A DNA stretch of 64,000 bases from Bacillota bacterium (GTDB taxonomy: Bacteria; Bacillota; Clostridia; Lachnospirales; Lachnospiraceae), in assembly GCA_023391695.1 (NCBI GenBank), contig JAEWAK010000007.1:62001-126000 (forward strand), written 5' to 3'. The notes under the pieces are model-generated. The model saw nothing but the letters and a program-made list of their open reading frames with translations, did not search any database and was not told where the DNA came from. Shown here one piece after another: positions 51,125 through 59,286 of the stretch (positions are counted from its first letter, which is position 1; every line of letters begins with the position of its first letter). Made by a program: the position numbers and the translations under genes.

Positions 51125-52123
51125 TCAGGTCGAACTTCTTATTACCAAAGTAACCGGTATGATGGTTTTCTTTTCTTTGATCTCTTTGTTTTGAATCATC
51201 CGTAATATGGTTTTCCCTGCACACAGTGCCAATTGGCTGGTATCCTGGGCGATCGTCGTAATCGGAGGACTGGAAAATTCGGAAAGAGAAACATTGTCAA
51301 ATCCTACAACCTTGACATCTTCCGGTACACGGTAACCCTCTTTTTTCAGTACATTAATACAACCTAATGCCATCATATCATTGGTAGCAAAGATTCCGTC
51401 AAAAAAACAGCCTTTTGCATTCATCAAACGCTCCATGGTCTCTTTTGCATTCCTATATTCCGGGAAACAGCTGACTTCCATTTTGTCATCATAAGGTATC
51501 TGATACTCTTCCAGAGCCTTAATAAACCCGGCCTTTCTGGAACGGATCGTGGAGGCATAGCGCAGATCCCTGAGAAACATAATTCTCCGGCACCCTTTTT
51601 CCAAAAGTTCCTTTGTCGCCAGGTATCCGCCTTTTTCATTGTCGGATAAAATCAACACTTCCGCATTTTTTGGAGCCCTGTCAATATATACTACCGGAAT
51701 ATTCTGTACATTCCCGATATTCTTAATCTCATTCTGCCCTGATATATATATTATACCGTCTACATTCTTTTCGATCAGATTCTTAATATGCATATCCTCC
51801 ACATTATAATCTTCGTTCGAATCGCTGATCAGAAGAGAATATTTATACTTTAAGAAAAATATATCCAGGTCATGGATTATCTTTGCAAAAAATTCATTGG
51901 TAATGTCCGGAACAATGACTCCTACGCTTTGGCTCCGGTTAGTCCTGAGTCCAATGGCATTCACATTAGGCGTAAAACCGCATTCCTTGATCGTCCGTAT
52001 AACTTTTTCTTCTGTTTCTTTTGAATAGCCGCCATTTCCGTTAATTACCCTGGAAACTGTTGCCGTTGATACTCCAGCCCTTTTTGCCACATCGATTATA
52101 GAAGTTTTTCTTTTTTCAATCAT
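51125..52123 (-). CDS. LacI-family repressor of the als operon
   Basis: A regulator of 332 aa. The HTH reads SIIDVAKRAGVSTATVSRVI and the hinge NGNGGYSKETE. The effector domain has IDRAPKNAEVLI, FATNDMMALGCINV and VVGFDNVSLSEFSSPP. Three identical ACGTAAA-GG-TTTACGT-type sites surround it: two before alsA and one before its own gene. It is therefore the evident autoregulated repressor of allose/ribose uptake. Confidence 0.93.
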   Translation of the reverse strand: MIEKRKTSIIDVAKRAGVSTATVSRVINGNGGYSKETEEKVIRTIKECGFTPNVNAIGLRTNRSQSVGVIVPDITNEFFAKIIHDLDIFFLKYKYSLLISDSNEDYNVEDMHIKNLIEKNVDGIIYISGQNEIKNIGNVQNIPVVYIDRAPKNAEVLILSDNEKGGYLATKELLEKGCRRIMFLRDLRYASTIRSRKAGFIKALEEYQIPYDDKMEVSCFPEYRNAKETMERLMNAKGCFFDGIFATNDMMALGCINVLKKEGYRVPEDVKVVGFDNVSLSEFSSPPITTIAQDTSQLALCAGKTILRMIQNKEIKEKKTIIPVTLVIRSST

Positions 52124-52150
52124 ATATTCCCTTCCTGTAGATTTATGCTG

Positions 52151-52164
52151 CGTAAAGGTTTACG
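52151..52164. promoter_or_regulatory. LacI-type operator 3, autoregulatory
   Basis: CGTAAA-GG-TTTACG lies 28-41 nt upstream of the repressor start codon, the same core as operators 1 and 2. Confidence 0.85.
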
Positions 52165-52592
52165 TATCTTTCAACAATATCCTACAATAGAATGCTTGTT
52201 TTGTCAATTCCAATTTTATTTTTTCGACGTAATGTTTAAAGTTTAATCTTATTTTTTGTACAATATATACAAAATTGAATTTCCTTAACCGAAAAAAAAC
52301 TAGATATTTTTCAAAGGCAGGGTAAGACAGTGGTCCGCCGACATCGCGCACGATAGCGCTGGACAAAGGGAAACATTCACGGTAAAACGTAAGACAAGAA
52401 CCTTGCCTTTTTGCAGGCGCCCATATTGATATGCTCCAAGATACTACCAGCCTTGAGGATTAAGCCAGTGACCGCTCCCCGGCTGCAAATGTAAGATTAT
52501 TTAGTAACCGCAGGCCTCTGCCCCAAAATTAATGAACCCTTCATCTCCAGCTACATATAATAAAAAATAAATATTTTTAGTTGAGGTTGTCC
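52165..52592. other. Intergenic region between divergent genes
   Basis: No gene is seen. The left half is AT-rich and should carry the lacI promoter. The right half (52310-52540) is more GC-rich. It contains a possible pairing GGCAGGGTAAGACAG with later CTTGCCTTTTT, followed by a T run at 52408-52412, hinting at a terminator. Confidence 0.45.
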
Positions 52593-53879
52593 ATGACCAT
52601 ATATGTTGTACAACCGGGAGATACGGTTGATTCAATTGCAGAGCAGTTTGGTATATCCATTGCCAAATTAATAGGGGATAACGATTTGGAAGACTTGGAA
52701 AACCTGGTTGTAGGGCAAGCCCTGGTAATTGTATACCCCGAACAGACTTATATGGTTCAGGAAGGCGATACCTTAGCCGGTATTGCCGATGCCCACGGCA
52801 TTACCCTAATCCAGTTATTAAGAAATAATCCGGAGCTTTCGGACAGGGATTTTATATATGCGGGAGAGACATTAATAATCAGTTATGGCAATAAAATCGG
52901 CAGTATGGCTACAAACGGCTTTGCATATCCGTTTATCGACCGGGCCACATTAAGAAAGACTCTGCCTTTCCTTACCTATCTGACCATATTTAATTACAGG
53001 GCGACGGAAGAAGGCGACCTTATCGATATTGAAGATGAAGAGGTGATCCAATTAGCAAAAGATTATGGTGTTGCACCTGTTATGTTAATATCCACACTGT
53101 CTTATCAGGGTGCTGACAGTATAGATGTTGCCTACAGCATTTTAAGTAATCCTGCTGTACAGGACAGATTAATCACCAATATACTTAATACCTTAAAAAC
53201 AAAAGGATATTATGCCGTCGATATCTATATTCAGTATATAAATCCGGAGAACCGTAATCTTGTTGAAAACTACATTGTAAATCTGACAACCCGCCTGAAC
53301 AATGAAGGCTATCCTGTTATCGTTACTTTAACCCCCACAACATTTACCGGTGAAATAATTAATATTGATTATACGATTATTGGCCAGGCAGCAAACAGCA
53401 TACTGCTTCTATCTTACGAATGGGGTTTTTCTTACGGACCTCCTGCTTCAGTAACTCCGATCAGTACGGCCAGGGCATTACTGGATTATGCCGTAACCCA
53501 GGTTCCTCCGGAAAAAATATATTTTGGTATCCCAATCATCGGTTATGACTGGCAGCTGCCTTATATTCCGGGTGTTTCAAGGGCTAATTCCCTCAGTACC
53601 AATGCGGCTGTCCGGCTGGCCAGTGAAGTTGGTGCTACCATTCAATATGATGAAACGATCCAGGCACCCTACTACTATTATGTCAGCTACGATGACGGGG
53701 TTCCTTCCTATCACGTGGTATGGTTTAAAGATGCAAGGAGAATTGACGTATTACTGGCCCTGGTACCCGAATACGGATTCCAGGGTGTTGCTATCTGGAA
53801 TATAATGCAGTATTATTCACAGCTATGGCTGTTGGTTAACAGCCAATATGAAATAGAAACCGTTCCAAATTTAACATAA
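52593..53879 (+). CDS. LysM-LysM-GH18 protein, SleL/YaaH-like, catalytic motif lost
   Basis: A spore-type peptidoglycan-binding protein of 428 aa. Two N-terminal LysM domains (about 2-48 and 50-97, QPGDTVDSIAEQFGIS and QEGDTLAGIADAHGIT) precede a GH18 barrel. Fold landmarks match cortex-lytic SleL (LLLSYEWGFSYGPPASVTPI, GIPIIGYDWQLPY). The DxxDxDxE catalytic motif reads Y207-x2-D210-x-Y212-x-Q214 in GYYAVDIYIQYI, so the acid/base glutamate and two aspartates are replaced. There is no signal peptide, as usual for spore-coat enzymes. It probably binds cortex fragments or acts as a structural protein. Confidence 0.88.
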   Translation: MTIYVVQPGDTVDSIAEQFGISIAKLIGDNDLEDLENLVVGQALVIVYPEQTYMVQEGDTLAGIADAHGITLIQLLRNNPELSDRDFIYAGETLIISYGNKIGSMATNGFAYPFIDRATLRKTLPFLTYLTIFNYRATEEGDLIDIEDEEVIQLAKDYGVAPVMLISTLSYQGADSIDVAYSILSNPAVQDRLITNILNTLKTKGYYAVDIYIQYINPENRNLVENYIVNLTTRLNNEGYPVIVTLTPTTFTGEIINIDYTIIGQAANSILLLSYEWGFSYGPPASVTPISTARALLDYAVTQVPPEKIYFGIPIIGYDWQLPYIPGVSRANSLSTNAAVRLASEVGATIQYDETIQAPYYYYVSYDDGVPSYHVVWFKDARRIDVLLALVPEYGFQGVAIWNIMQYYSQLWLLVNSQYEIETVPNLT

Positions 53880-53972
53880 TTATCCATAATTGTTATATAT
53901 TCTCATTGTTAAATTTAAAACAATTTGGTACCATGGATATGTTATATTCCCCAGTATAACATCCCTAAATTT

Positions 53973-54053
53973 AGGGGCTGCTGCAAAATAATTAATTTAC
54001 TGAACTTGTGTCTCCCACAAGTAAGTTATATTTTGAATTTTGCAGCAGCCCCT
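53973..54053. mobile_element. MITE-like element, short form (81 bp)
   Basis: A near-palindromic element with terminal inverted repeats AGGGGCTGCTGCAAAAT/ATTTTGCAGCAGCCCCT. It shares both outer halves with the 185-bp element at 45004-45188 but lacks the central insert. It lies 94 nt after the LysM gene, and its right end runs into TTTTT, so it can also terminate transcription. Confidence 0.82.
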
Positions 54054-54438
54054 TTTTATAATAATATTGATCGAAACTGTGCCAACCACCTAACGGAATC
54101 ATATAATATAACAAAATGACAATTGGAGTTAAAATATTGCGGTATAATAATTATTATTTCCCTTTTACCTATAATCATTATAATCCTCCCGATGTACAGC
54201 AGACGGATACAGAACGGCTGCAGGCACTAATATCGGTAAGATAATATGAATTATATAAACCGTGATTGGATAAATCGAACATATATAATGTACCGCATCC
54301 ATTATCCGCACTAATTTGGATAAAATTTATAATTTACATTATACAAAAAGCCATAAATGGTATATAATATCATAAATATTAATTTTATCTCCAATCACGG
54401 GAATATTGAATGATCTGATTGAGAAAGGACATATATAT
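54054..54438. other. Intergenic region before the EcsC-like gene
   Basis: AT-rich with no gene. CGTGATTGGATAAATCGAAC near 54263 and CCAATCACGGG near 54392 give a partial inverted repeat (CGTGATTGG/CCAATCACG). Confidence 0.45.
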
Positions 54439-55239
54439 ATGGATCGAGTATTTATTAAACAGATGAAAAAGATTAATAAAATGGAAGATGATATTTTAAA
54501 TCCGAAAGAATATTCATTGCTGAAAAACAATATATCACCTATTGTGGATAAAATACAGGAAAAAATCCCGGAAAAATTAAGTTCTACTTTAGAAACGGCA
54601 TTTTATAAGAGCTTCCGGCTGTTTTTTGAAAAAGGGAACAAGTATATTGAAAAAACTTATGACAAGGAAAATAAACAATTTGAGTTTGAAGTAAATGATT
54701 ATGCAATTGATAAAAAATTTAACGGCAAATCCATCCGAAGACTTGATAAACCGGCTAATTATTCCAATATCGTAAATACCTCTTTTTCCATACTGGAAGG
54801 GGGTTTATTAGGTGCGCTGGGAATCGGATTACCTGACATCCCCCTGTTTATATCCGTAATCCTGAAAACAATCAATGAAGTAGCCCTAAGTTACGGTTTT
54901 GACTACGATACCAACGAAGAAAAAGCATATATACTGCTTTTAATCCGCGGAGCATTGTCAAAAGACAAGCGGCAGAAAGAAATCAACAAAGAAATTGATG
55001 CTTTTGCGGAAAAAATCGATAACCGGATATCCGAAGAAACCGATCTGGAAGAACACATGAAATTAACCGCAGCCGTCTTATCAGATAATCTTCTGACAGC
55101 AAAATTCATCCAGGGTATTCCGATTGTAGGAGCGGTAGGCGGTATCGTAAATTATAATATCATTCAGAAAGTCGGCCGTTACAGTAAATTAAAATATAAG
55201 AAGAGATATCTTCAAAAAAAATTCAGTGATAAAAATTAG
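54439..55239 (+). CDS. EcsC-family protein
   Basis: A protein of 266 aa. It is predominantly helical and charged, with a glycine-rich hydrophobic core (LEGGLLGALGIGLPDIPLFI) and a second hydrophobic segment (FIQGIPIVGAVGGIVNYNII). These two patches are the signature of EcsC domains. The exact biochemical role is unknown; in Bacillus the name comes from the ecs ABC transporter operon. I chose the ATG at 54439 after GAAAGGA. It is monocistronic and followed by a strong hairpin. Confidence 0.85.
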   Translation: MDRVFIKQMKKINKMEDDILNPKEYSLLKNNISPIVDKIQEKIPEKLSSTLETAFYKSFRLFFEKGNKYIEKTYDKENKQFEFEVNDYAIDKKFNGKSIRRLDKPANYSNIVNTSFSILEGGLLGALGIGLPDIPLFISVILKTINEVALSYGFDYDTNEEKAYILLLIRGALSKDKRQKEINKEIDAFAEKIDNRISEETDLEEHMKLTAAVLSDNLLTAKFIQGIPIVGAVGGIVNYNIIQKVGRYSKLKYKKRYLQKKFSDKN

Positions 55240-55280
55240 CCTTTAATATCCGTTTACTTATTCTAGCTGCAGCCCGGCTA

Positions 55281-55353
55281 AAAATAAGGAAGCTGCTGTA
55301 ATAGTCCCCGGTACTCATGACCGTTGTCCTATTTTGCAGCTTCCTTTTTATTT
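55281..55353 (+). terminator. Long terminator hairpin after the EcsC-like gene
   Basis: Arms AAAATAAGGAAGCTGCTGTA (55281-55300) and GCAGCTTCCTTTTTATTT (55336-55353) pair over about 18 bp and end in a T run. A long loop lies between. It could also end the converging rlmB transcript. Confidence 0.8.
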
Positions 55354-55418
55354 AGATAATACCCGGACATGCAAATAGATATTGCCTCTGCCAACCGGCA
55401 GCGGTCCCTTTTTCAAAG

Positions 55419-56159
55419 TTAAGCCAACCTCTGTCTTACGATCTCATAAGATAAGATGCCCATGGCTACCGAAGCATTTAAAGAATCAATATTGCCGAAC
55501 ATGGGAATCTTCGCGGCAAAATCACACTTTTCTTTAATTAATCTCCCGACCCCTTCTCCTTCACTTCCGATCACCAGGCCCATAGGCCCACGAAGGTTCA
55601 GTTTATACATGGAATCTCCCTCCATATCGGCACAGACAAACCAAAGTCCTTTTTCTTTCAGTTCTTCTATGGTGGCTGCCAGGTTGGTTACCTTGGCTAC
55701 CGGTGTATAATTAATAGCTCCTGCCGAGGTTTTGGCTACCGTTGCGGTCAATCCTACCGCCCGCCTTTTGGGGATTATGACTCCATGGGCACCTGCCTGA
55801 TTTGCTGTTCTTATAATAGCCCCCAGATTATGGGGATCTTCGATACTGTCCAGTAAAATCAAGAAGGGCGGCTCCCCTTTTTCTGCGGCTGCCTTTAGCA
55901 TGTCCTCAACTTCCGCATATTCATATGCTGCTGCATAAGCGATAACACCCTGATGTTTTCCGGATTCGGACAGCTGGTCCAGTCTCTCTTTTTTCACAAA
56001 GGTTATGATGGTATCCCCTTTTTTTGCTTCCCGGGTTATGGACTTAATGGGTCCATCCTGACAGCCGTCCAGTATGAACAGCCTGTCGATGGTTTTTCCG
56101 GAGCGGAATGCTTCCAGTACCGCATTACGGCCCTCTATTGTAAATTCTTCATATCTCAC
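55419..56159 (-). CDS. rlmB: 23S rRNA (guanosine(2251)-2'-O)-methyltransferase
   Basis: A SPOUT-class RNA methyltransferase of 246 aa. The N-terminal substrate-binding domain starts EEFTIEGRNAVLEAFRSGK. The C-terminal trefoil-knot domain has LLDSIEDPHNLGAIIRTANQ, LVIGSEGEGVGRLIKEKCD and IPMFGNIDSLNASVAMGIL. It is transcribed after mrnC. The yacP and sigH genes that usually follow are absent here. Confidence 0.94.
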   Translation of the reverse strand: MRYEEFTIEGRNAVLEAFRSGKTIDRLFILDGCQDGPIKSITREAKKGDTIITFVKKERLDQLSESGKHQGVIAYAAAYEYAEVEDMLKAAAEKGEPPFLILLDSIEDPHNLGAIIRTANQAGAHGVIIPKRRAVGLTATVAKTSAGAINYTPVAKVTNLAATIEELKEKGLWFVCADMEGDSMYKLNLRGPMGLVIGSEGEGVGRLIKEKCDFAAKIPMFGNIDSLNASVAMGILSYEIVRQRLA

Positions 56160-56197
56160 TTAATTTGACCTCCATGTACAATGACATCCGTAAGCTG

Positions 56198-56668
56198 TCA
56201 CCTTAATCCTGATTTTATTATTTCCAATATACGTGCAAATTCATTATTCAGATACAGATATCCGATTAACGCTTCGAAGCCGGTAGCAACGCGGTACTCT
56301 GTGATACTGGCATTTTTGGCGGATGTAAAGGACTTCGCATTGCGTCCCCTCTTATATACAGCCAGTTCTGCTTCTGAGAGCATGTCCTGGGTCCGGTGGA
56401 ACAGCTCCATTTGTGCAGGAGCTTTTACCAGACTGCTGACTTTTTTGTGCAATTTATTAACAGGGGCGTTTCCATTCTCAACAACTAATGTACGTATAAC
56501 CAAATCATAAACCACATCCCCGATAAACGCAAGGGTAAGCGGCGAATAGGTTTTAATGTCCGTATCCGGCAAATCCATCCGCTGTTTTATATACCGGATC
56601 AGTTCCAGCTCTTCCCTATCCTTTGAATCCGTCTGAACCTGAGTGTTGCCATCTATGCCCTTTTCCAT
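56198..56668 (-). CDS. mrnC: Mini-ribonuclease III
   Basis: An RNase III-like nuclease without the dsRNA-binding domain, 156 aa. In Bacillus it matures 23S rRNA. The catalytic signature is LTLAFIGDVVYDLVIR with D51 and D55. The second acidic site is EYRVATGFEALIGYLYL. The first 15 codons overlap the cysS end. The gene order cysS-mrnC-rlmB is conserved in Firmicutes. Confidence 0.94.
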   Translation of the reverse strand: MEKGIDGNTQVQTDSKDREELELIRYIKQRMDLPDTDIKTYSPLTLAFIGDVVYDLVIRTLVVENGNAPVNKLHKKVSSLVKAPAQMELFHRTQDMLSEAELAVYKRGRNAKSFTSAKNASITEYRVATGFEALIGYLYLNNEFARILEIIKSGLR

Positions 56669-58050
56669 CGTACGCCTTCTCTCGTATCTTCCAGCAGGAT
56701 ACCTTTTTCCAACAATAGATTTCTGATCTCATCTGCTTTAGTAAAATCTTTATTCTTTCTTGCATTTTGTCTGTCCTGAATTAACTGATCAATTTCCTCA
56801 TCCAAAAGTTCTTCTTTTTTCTTTACCTGAATTCCTAATATATCACTGAGTTTAGTGATTCTGTCCAAAACTTTCTGAATCAGCTCCTTTGAATTGCCGG
56901 AAGTTATTTTTGAATTGGCTGCTTTTACGATTTCAAAAATGACCGCAATGGCATCTGCCGTGTTAAAATCATCATCCATAGCCGCATCAAATTTTTCATT
57001 TAAGCCGTCTGCTTCAACCAGGATATTCTTTTCTTCCCCGGTCAGTTCTCTGTCTTTTGCCGTTTCCAAAAGGTGTTCTAAATTATAGACGGCAGTAAGT
57101 ATACGCTCCAAGCCGTTCTTGGAAGCTTCCATTAAATCCCTGCTGAAATTAACCGGGCTTCTGTAATGCGCACTTAACATGAAGAAACGCAGTACCTGAA
57201 GAGAATATTTTTCACTGATTTCCCTTACGGTAAAAAAGTTGCCGTCTGATTTGGACATTTTTTTGTTGTCAACATTCAAAAAGGCATTGTGCATCCAGTA
57301 TCTTGCAAATTCCTTATCATTGCAGGCTTCGCTTTGTGCGATTTCATTTTCATGATGAGGGAACACCAGGTCTTCCCCTCCTGCATGGATATCAATCTGT
57401 TCTCCTAAATATTTTTTACTCATAACGGAACATTCAATATGCCAGCCCGGCCTGCCGTCACTCCAGGGAGAGGTCCAGTAGGGTTCCCCTTCCTTTTTGG
57501 GTTTCCAGAGGACGAAATCCATGGGGTCTTCCTTTTCATCACTGACTGCGATACGGATACCGGCTTCCAGGTCATCTATATTCTTCTTTGATAATTTACC
57601 ATAATCTTTAAAACTCCTGGTTCTAAAATAAACCGTACCGTTTTTCTCATAAGCATGCCCCTTTTTAATCAGGGTCGAAATCATCTCGACCATGCCGTCA
57701 ATTTCTTGTGTTGCCTTGGGATTGGTGGTAGCCGGTATTACATTCAGACCTTCCAGATCCTTATGGCACTCTTCTATATATCTTTCCGAGATTTCGGCAG
57801 CGGATACACCTTCTTCATTGGCTTTTTTAATAATCTTGTCATCCACATCCGTAAAATTGGTTACAAAATTCACCTTATAGCCTTTATATTCCAGGTATCT
57901 CCTTACCGTGTCAAACACGATAACCGGCCTGGCATTCCCAATGTGGATATAATTATACACCGTAGGGCCGCATACATACATGCGAACCTGCCCTTCTTCA
58001 ATTGGAATAAATTCTTCCTTTTTCTTCGTTAAAGTATTATAAATCTTCAT
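56653..58050 (-). CDS. cysS: Cysteinyl-tRNA synthetase
   Basis: A class I synthetase of 465 aa. The zinc ligand C28 is in MYVCGPTVYNYIHIGNARP, which also includes the HIGH-type motif. The KMSKS motif is KKMSKSDGN. Cysteine and histidines in ECSVMSKKYLG and GGEDLVFPHHENEIAQSEA complete the zinc site. The ATG follows the box GGAATGGGTATATGA of a hairpin module. It is the second gene after the T-box leader, behind cysE. Confidence 0.97.
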   Translation of the reverse strand: MKIYNTLTKKKEEFIPIEEGQVRMYVCGPTVYNYIHIGNARPVIVFDTVRRYLEYKGYKVNFVTNFTDVDDKIIKKANEEGVSAAEISERYIEECHKDLEGLNVIPATTNPKATQEIDGMVEMISTLIKKGHAYEKNGTVYFRTRSFKDYGKLSKKNIDDLEAGIRIAVSDEKEDPMDFVLWKPKKEGEPYWTSPWSDGRPGWHIECSVMSKKYLGEQIDIHAGGEDLVFPHHENEIAQSEACNDKEFARYWMHNAFLNVDNKKMSKSDGNFFTVREISEKYSLQVLRFFMLSAHYRSPVNFSRDLMEASKNGLERILTAVYNLEHLLETAKDRELTGEEKNILVEADGLNEKFDAAMDDDFNTADAIAVIFEIVKAANSKITSGNSKELIQKVLDRITKLSDILGIQVKKKEELLDEEIDQLIQDRQNARKNKDFTKADEIRNLLLEKGILLEDTREGVRWKRA

Positions 58051-58208
58051 TCATATACCCATTCCATACCGCACCCTTCCTGCGGTATTGCCACCTACAA
58101 TAGAATACGGGCATAGCGTGCATTCTATTATAAAAAATAAATCAGTTGGAAAAATCCCTTTGTGGCTTTCCTTTCTTAAAATTTTCTTCCAACCTTCCGG
58201 ACATAACG
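58051..58208 (-). repeat. Hairpin + Shine-Dalgarno module(s) between cysE and cysS
   Basis: Directly after the cysE stop the minus strand reads GGCATGGGCGTT. It continues with GGTTGGAA/TTCCAACT, AATAGAATGCA/CGTATTCTATT, ATACCGCA/TGCGGTAT, and then GGAATGGGTATATGA and the cysS ATG. One leftover box right after a stop codon plus one complete box before the next start suggests two units, one of them abutting cysE. Confidence 0.75.
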
Positions 58209-58216
58209 CCCATGCC

Positions 58217-58882
58217 TTATTGCTTTTCTAATTTTTCCAGTCTTTCACAGACCTGCTTAAATTCGTCCTTCAGTCTTTCATTTTCCTGCTGCAGTCTGAT
58301 CAGGTCATTATAAACCGGGTCGGGAAGATGTATCTGATCCATATCTTCTCTTGGAATCTTCACATTATCCCTCTTTACCACACGGCCCGGCACACCTACA
58401 ACCGTGGAATTAGGGGGAATTTCGGATAATACGACGGAACCTGCCCCGATTTTGGAATTTTCACCAACCGTAAAGGAACCTAATATTTTAGCACCTGCAC
58501 TGATCATTACATTGTTGCCGATGGTTGGGTGTCTTTTCCCGCTTTCTTTACCGGTACCGCCTAAGGTCACTCCCTGATACAAAGTTACATTATCACCTAC
58601 AATTGCGGTTTCTCCAATCACAACTCCGTGCCCGTGGTCAATAAACAGCCCCTTGCCTATGGTTGCACCCGGATGTATTTCGATTCCGGTTTTTCTTACG
58701 GTCCTCTGTGAAAACCATCTGGCAAGAAAATAATGTTTATTCTCATATAATTTATGTGCAACCCGAAACCTTATAATTGCACGAAAACTAGGATATAAAA
58801 ATACTTCAAAAGGTGTTTTTATTGCCGGATCTCTTTCCTTTATGATTCGCATTTCTTCTTTAATATATCCGATAAAGCCCAT
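58217..58882 (-). CDS. cysE: Serine O-acetyltransferase
   Basis: Makes O-acetylserine for cysteine synthesis, 221 aa. The left-handed beta-helix hexapeptide repeats carry the catalytic histidines in FIDHGHGVVIGETAIVGDNV and GKRHPTIGNNV. The C-terminal segment (after about 185) forms a coiled-coil-like tail instead of the usual cysteine-feedback tail. A T-box riboswitch precedes it, and cysS follows after 167 nt. Confidence 0.95.
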   Translation of the reverse strand: MGFIGYIKEEMRIIKERDPAIKTPFEVFLYPSFRAIIRFRVAHKLYENKHYFLARWFSQRTVRKTGIEIHPGATIGKGLFIDHGHGVVIGETAIVGDNVTLYQGVTLGGTGKESGKRHPTIGNNVMISAGAKILGSFTVGENSKIGAGSVVLSEIPPNSTVVGVPGRVVKRDNVKIPREDMDQIHLPDPVYNDLIRLQQENERLKDEFKQVCERLEKLEKQ

Positions 58883-58954
58883 AAAATCAACCTCCTATGA
58901 TTTAACAGCCCAAAAAATTTTCGCAAATGAAACTCCCTCACATTTCCTGTAAAA

Positions 58955-59236
58955 CGAAAAAACCCCGTCTCTTACTGATTAAGAGACGAAGTTTATCCGT
59001 GGTTCCACTCTATTTTGCATCAGATTCCCGATGGAAATCCTAATTACAATCTTATGTCAGATAACGGCTGTATACCGGATCAAGCTAAGCTTTGGCCTCA
59101 CCTAATCAGCTCCCAAATGCACTTCGTTCTTATTCTGGCAAAGAATGCTTTCAGCCGGTGACATTCTATCTCTGCTGCCTTTCTAATAACTACTTTTTTG
59201 TTCATCGCTTTTTGTCTTATATTAAAATTCAATACT
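58955..59236 (-). promoter_or_regulatory. T-box riboswitch (Cys) of the cysE-cysS operon
   Basis: A leader RNA that senses uncharged tRNA-Cys. On the minus strand the T-box AGAGTGGAACCACGGAT lies at 58995-59011. It is followed by the terminator CGTCTCTTA/TAAGAGACG (58966-58988) and a T run at 58955-58960. The stem I region shows a likely specifier TGC (Cys) at 59119-59121 in GAACGAAGTGCATTTGGGA. The expected response is read-through when tRNA-Cys is uncharged. Confidence 0.92.
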
Positions 59237-59242
59237 ATATCT

Positions 59243-59271
59243 ATTCTATGCAATATCTTTAAAAATGTCAA
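59243..59271 (-). promoter_or_regulatory. Sigma-A promoter of the T-box leader
   Basis: On the minus strand TTGACA (59266-59271) and TAGAAT (59243-59248) are 17 bp apart. It starts the leader near 59236. Confidence 0.88.
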
Positions 59272-59286
59272 TAATGAAGTGCCGGA

